A program made the position numbers and the translations under genes. The notes below the pieces were generated by a model that saw only the letters and a program-made list of their open reading frames with translations, made no database searches and was not told where the DNA came from. A stretch of 64,000 bases of DNA, from contig ONEJ01000103.1 in assembly GCA_900316805.1 (NCBI GenBank), positions 1 through 64,000 of the forward strand, in the 5' to 3' direction. Of the stretch, positions 60,641-64,000 are shown piece after piece. Positions within the stretch are counted from its first letter, which is position 1; every line of letters begins with the position of its first letter. Source of the DNA: an uncultured Lachnospiraceae bacterium (GTDB lineage Bacteria > Bacillota > Clostridia > Lachnospirales > Lachnospiraceae).

Positions 60641-61317
60641 CGCAGCCGGCTGGCATTTTCATACTGCTGTCTGGTACGGATCACCCGCTTCAGGTCATCA
60701 TAGCGATCCTCCAACTGTCCCTCGGGAATCACCACATCCATTACCACGGCCATGGTGTCAATCATGGAATCCGTAACAATATCTCCCATGGTGGAAAGAA
60801 TCTTATAACGTTCTTCGCATGTGTCCGCTTCAAGAAAATCCATCAGTTTCGGGTGAACCCCCTCCATCTGCGCGTCCTCCTCTGCTTTTTCAGAAGAGGC
60901 TTTATCTTTTCTGCAAATATCACTTCCACAACGCTCTCCTGCATCATCTTTTTTCACAAAAAGCTTCCGTTCCATGCCGTCGGAAAACTTTTTCTCATTT
61001 GCACCAGAGATTTCGTTTTCAGGGACCCTTTGGCACATCCCCTCATCGTATGCCGAAGAAACTGCCGGCTCTTCGGTCTCTCCCTCCGGGTTTACCAGTT
61101 CAAACCGGTATTTCTGCGTTACCAGCGGATACTTCTCATGATCCACCTCACTGACAAACATGGAAAGTTCTCTGGCATAGACACGGTAATCTCCGTAGAG
61201 TGCCTGGTAAATTACCAGCTCCTCCCCCGTTTCTGAATGCTTTGCAATGGTAATCACCTGATAAAGTTTATTTTTGAAATGCCTGTAAATCTGTCCGCTC
61301 TGTGGTCGTCGCTGCAT
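60637..61317 (-). CDS. DUF1653 protein
   Basis: A 226-residue protein. Residues 5-75 form the DUF1653 domain ([39 protein letters not shown]). The remainder is a charged, probably disordered linker followed by a helical C-terminus with [20 protein letters not shown]. The start is ATG 61317, with AAGGGGG upstream. Function unknown. It is co-transcribed with the upstream 61362 gene and converges with the CYTH gene. Confidence 0.8.
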   Translation of the reverse strand: MQRRPQSGQIYRHFKNKLYQVITIAKHSETGEELVIYQALYGDYRVYARELSMFVSEVDHEKYPLVTQKYRFELVNPEGETEEPAVSSAYDEGMCQRVPENEISGANEKKFSDGMERKLFVKKDDAGERCGSDICRKDKASSEKAEEDAQMEGVHPKLMDFLEADTCEERYKILSTMGDIVTDSMIDTMAVVMDVVIPEGQLEDRYDDLKRVIRTRQQYENASRLR

Positions 61318-61361
61318 TTTGTTTCCCCCTTCTTTCCACGATTGGCCCATAAACGACAAAA

Positions 61362-62117
61362 TCATATATGTAACACTTCCGAAAGCACTCTTGCTGCCCG
61401 TTCCTGCACATCCTCTTCCTCTGCGGTTTTCTCCGGAAGGATTGCGATTGCCTCCAAAAAACGGGCGCTTTTCCGGTCGCTGTTGCCCTGAAATGTCTTT
61501 CTCTCTTCATCCGCTTTCCACAGGGCATCCTCCACCATCTGGCGGATGGGCATAAGAAACTCCCTCTCGTAAATATCATTCACCCGTTGAAAACGTTCTG
61601 CCGGTGGAAGCTCTGCCAGTTCCTCATCCCTATGGTTCAGGTAGAAAAAGCCGAGTTTTCCCGGATCCACCGCTTCCTTTTCCAGATTTTCCCCCAGCAG
61701 CACCATCAGATTCTCAATCTCGCTCTGGAAAATCAGACGCTGGGAGGAATCCTCCACAGCCCCTGCTCCCATCCGAAGGATCGCATCATAGGTGGAATGC
61801 AGTTCCTGATCCTCTTTACTTACCAGGAACTCATGGTCAAACCGGTTCTGCAGTCTTTTCAGATCCTTCAGCAACAGCGAGACAGCCCCCGGGTCCGTCT
61901 GTGTCCCACCGGTCAGAAGCGCCTCAAGCCGTCCTGCATCCGTCATGGCCTGCTCGGCACACTGCCTTGCCTGCTGGTATCTTGTTTGAACCGGCTCCAT
62001 TTGCCGGTTTCTCTTATCATACAGTTTCTGCCAGCTGCGAAACTGATTCATGTCAGCGCCGGTTGCGGCCAGCGCATCCTTCAGTCGATCCATGTCGTCC
62101 TTTTTTCCAAACATCAT
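61362..62117 (-). CDS. Hypothetical coiled-coil protein
   Basis: A 251-residue, largely helical, charged protein that I do not recognise. It has no signal peptide, membrane helix or cysteine pattern. Long helices ([39 protein letters not shown]) suggest coiled coils. A methionine pair starts the frame, with GGTGGG upstream. It lies 10 bases downstream of the sirohaem reductase gene and upstream of DUF1653, so probably one transcript. No function is proposed. Confidence 0.7.
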   Translation of the reverse strand: MMFGKKDDMDRLKDALAATGADMNQFRSWQKLYDKRNRQMEPVQTRYQQARQCAEQAMTDAGRLEALLTGGTQTDPGAVSLLLKDLKRLQNRFDHEFLVSKEDQELHSTYDAILRMGAGAVEDSSQRLIFQSEIENLMVLLGENLEKEAVDPGKLGFFYLNHRDEELAELPPAERFQRVNDIYEREFLMPIRQMVEDALWKADEERKTFQGNSDRKSARFLEAIAILPEKTAEEEDVQERAARVLSEVLHI

Positions 62118-62127
62118 CCCACCTGCT

Positions 62128-63669
62128 CTATGCCGTATACTTTTCGATCAGCGCCTCCAGCTTATCATGGTTCTTCACTGACCAGGTATCATAGGTTTCA
62201 TGGTCATCCGCTATCATCCTGCCCAGCTCCACCAGAAACTTCGGAATGTCCTCTAATACCATGGACTTTCCGGCCTCGGAAATCACCTCTTTGCCCTGAG
62301 AAGAACAGCCTCCAACAAAAAGAGCACAGGCCGGAAGCGGACCATCCGGTGACTGCTTTACCGCGCCGCGGAAGCCGATGGTTCCCGTCTGATGGGCAGA
62401 ACAGGAGGACGGACAGCCGCTGATATGAATTTTCGGCAGAACACCATCCGCAAAATTCTCTTTCCGGACAGCCTCCACACACATCCGCAACACTTCCTGG
62501 GAATCCCGCACTCCCACCTGACAGATGGCATTGCCCACACAGGCAACAGAGGTCTCAAACAGTGTGTTGGCTCCATCCTCAGTAATGGCAATCAGTTCCT
62601 GCGCTTCTTTCGAATTGCAGTTAATGAGATACATACCCTCTTCCGGTGTCAGACGAATCTCCACCTGATCCATATCCCGGATCGCTTCCTCCAGCCGGAA
62701 GAACTTCTCCGGTGCTATCATTCCACCAATGGGCTGATAGAATACGCTGTAAAGCCCCGCCTGCTTCTGGGGCACAATACGTCTGTGGGTCAGACGATCC
62801 TTTGTTCCGGCCTTGTCCACAGGATGATCCCCCACGGAAATAGTAAGATCTTCTCCTTTCATGGCTTCTGCAAGCTTTTCCCGGTAAGCGGTCACAAATC
62901 CCTCTTTTCCAAGGGTCTCCTGCATAAAGCGGGTTCTGGCCCGGCCGCGGTTCTCATAATTTCCATAGGTAACAAAGGTGTCCACCATAGCCTTTGCATA
63001 ATAGCAGATCTGCTCCGGTGCAACATGCTCTGCCACTTTCACTCCCAGTGCGGGCCGGTTGCCCAGTCCACCTGCCGCGTATACATCAAAGGTGTGATCC
63101 GGATTTGCCACAAAACCCAGGTCACGGAAAGTAGCATGGGTTTCATTTTTCGGCGAATTGGAAAAAGCAACCTTCAGTTTCCGCGGGAACTTCACCCCAT
63201 GGATAAACTGCATCAGGTACTCTGCCATCGCCTCAGCATAAGGCTGAACATCGAAATATTCACCTGCCTCGACGCCGGACAGCGGAGATGCCATCACATT
63301 TCTCGGGAAATCCCCACCGCCGCCGCGGGAGATCATCCCAGCCTTCCAGGCTTCCTCAATCAGCACACACAGATCCTCTGCCTCTAGGTTGTGGAACTGA
63401 ATGGACTGACAGGTAGTAAGCTTAACCGTATCAATGCCGTATTTTCGAATCGACTCGCAGACAAATGCCAGTTTTTCCTTCGTCAGCCTTCCGCCGGCGA
63501 TTCGAAGACGCAGCATATGTTTTTTGCCGCCCCGCTGGGCGTAGCTTCCATATCCACCGGAAAATCCCTTGTACTCCGGCACGGTCATCTCTCCATTGTG
63601 AAACTGCATGGTTTTTGTCCGGAACGCCTCCAGATCCGGCAGAAATTCCTGTAAATAACCTGTTGCCAT
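62128..63669 (-). CDS. Nitrite/sulfite reductase (sirohaem-dependent)
   Basis: Six-electron reductase with coupled sirohaem and 4Fe-4S cluster. The 513-residue protein has two ferredoxin-like and two sirohaem-binding repeats. The cluster cysteines are in CVGNAIC (C-x5-C) and CPSSC (C-x3-C), about residues 395-440. Basic anion-binding residues are likely in RGRARTRFM and similar. Nitrite and sulfite enzymes cannot be told apart by eye. ATG has GGGAGG upstream, and a near-consensus promoter with a palindrome lies upstream. Confidence 0.9.
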   Translation of the reverse strand: MATGYLQEFLPDLEAFRTKTMQFHNGEMTVPEYKGFSGGYGSYAQRGGKKHMLRLRIAGGRLTKEKLAFVCESIRKYGIDTVKLTTCQSIQFHNLEAEDLCVLIEEAWKAGMISRGGGGDFPRNVMASPLSGVEAGEYFDVQPYAEAMAEYLMQFIHGVKFPRKLKVAFSNSPKNETHATFRDLGFVANPDHTFDVYAAGGLGNRPALGVKVAEHVAPEQICYYAKAMVDTFVTYGNYENRGRARTRFMQETLGKEGFVTAYREKLAEAMKGEDLTISVGDHPVDKAGTKDRLTHRRIVPQKQAGLYSVFYQPIGGMIAPEKFFRLEEAIRDMDQVEIRLTPEEGMYLINCNSKEAQELIAITEDGANTLFETSVACVGNAICQVGVRDSQEVLRMCVEAVRKENFADGVLPKIHISGCPSSCSAHQTGTIGFRGAVKQSPDGPLPACALFVGGCSSQGKEVISEAGKSMVLEDIPKFLVELGRMIADDHETYDTWSVKNHDKLEALIEKYTA

Positions 63670-63719
63670 GATTTCCTCCCAATATAAAATAAGATTCTAT
63701 TTTTATTTTCCTTGAACAC

Positions 63720-63753
63720 TAGGTAATTATACCTATTTACGCCATTTTGTCAA
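63720..63753 (-). promoter_or_regulatory. Promoter of the sirohaem reductase with operator-like palindrome
   Basis: On the minus strand -35 TTGACA (63748-63753) and -10 TATAAT (63726-63731) are 16 bases apart, both perfect. The -10 is centred in TAGGTA-TAAT-TACCTA (63720-63735), 6-base arms that would place a bound dimer over the -10 box. Confidence 0.8.
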
Positions 63754-63821
63754 CTAATCCGCTTACCTTTACCACCTATTTGTGATATGATAAAAACACC
63801 AAAACAAAGCGAGGAATTCCC

Positions 63822-64000
63822 ATGTTGACTTACGATGAAGTACTGAATCTCAACTATTATAAAAAGACAACCTACACCGGCTGGATCAACGGAATGCGTT
63901 TCCTCATCCGCCGTGAGGCCCCGGAGGAAGGCGATGCTGTATTCCATGCCTGGGTCTGGCCCGGCCCCAAAATCTTTGACCTTACGGAGGACAGTAAAAA
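63822..64000 (+). CDS. Partial gene, unrecognised
   Basis: The 5' end of a plus-strand gene that runs off the window. The visible part begins MLTYDEVLNLNYYKKTTYTG and continues for about 60 residues, with many aromatic residues and WVWPGPKIFDL. I do not recognise the family; it looks like a small cytoplasmic protein. GAGGAA lies six bases upstream of the ATG. Confidence 0.6.
   Translation, partial: MLTYDEVLNLNYYKKTTYTGWINGMRFLIRREAPEEGDAVFHAWVWPGPKIFDLTEDSK

Overview
This 64 kb window is a chromosomal stretch of a spore-forming, low-to-mid-GC Gram-positive anaerobe. Gene content points to Clostridia, most likely Lachnospiraceae: spoVAA/AB, spoIIR, a gerK-type germinant receptor operon and an alpha/beta SASP; the SCIFF ranthipeptide and its radical-SAM maturase; a lone crotonase; DnaE-type polymerase followed by pfkA; and small Lachnospiraceae-type families (DUF1934, DUF1653, DUF1294, TIGR04086). 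Nearly all genes lie on the minus strand. I saw no rRNA, tRNA, CRISPR array, prophage or transposase.

Layout. 1-2.9 kb: end of a spoVA operon with a very good sigma-G promoter, then a split threonine/serine exporter on the plus strand. 3-9.4 kb: small alarmone synthetase, a TrmH/SpoU methyltransferase, pfkA and dnaE. 9.6-16.7 kb: TraX-like membrane protein, glycogen phosphorylase, and ileS behind an isoleucine T-box that is separated from the gene by a palindromic repeat element. 16.8-22 kb: a DUF4190 membrane protein, a VanY-type carboxypeptidase, a gene-free 440 bp with a candidate structured RNA, and a response regulator/histidine kinase/exported-protein operon whose kinase lacks TM2, HAMP and the H-box. 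22.1-25.2 kb: nadB-nadC-niaR with an operator-like palindrome over the nadB promoter; nadB appears frameshifted near its 3' end. 25.2-33.9 kb: GT2 glycosyltransferase, mutY, a GH13 enzyme, crt, serS, glyA and an ECF-S/DUF1893 fusion. 34-36.4 kb: a decay zone with an intact fruK between fossils of fruA (PTS EIIBC) and ptsI (Enzyme I), plus a fragment of a 2-hydroxyacyl-CoA dehydratase activase. 36.4-42.9 kb: secDF, the SCIFF locus, and an extracytoplasmic trigger-factor-like lipoprotein. 42.9-49.5 kb: DUF1934, spoIIR, gerKABC, a GntR regulator and ispE. 49.5-58.7 kb: the conserved tig-clpP-clpX-lon-engB run, with a zinc/manganese-type ABC transporter (znuA-C-B) fused to its 3' end. 58.9-64 kb: SASP, DJ-1 protein, CYTH phosphatase, DUF1653, an unrecognised protein, a sirohaem nitrite/sulfite reductase and one partial gene.

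Functional themes are protein quality control (tig, ClpXP, Lon, SecDF, lipoprotein foldase), sporulation and germination, alpha-glucan use (glgP, GH13), NAD synthesis under NiaR, and serine/one-carbon metabolism (glyA-serS). The most notable unexplained items are: (1) the fossil fructose PTS, (2) the H-box-less kinase, (3) the interleaved-helix RNA or MITE candidate at 18.9 kb, (4) at least three families of short dispersed palindromic repeats, and (5) the repeat element between the T-box and ileS. No clearly new multi-gene system was seen. Positions, motifs and base pairings were read by eye; family assignments rest on recalled family features, not on searches.
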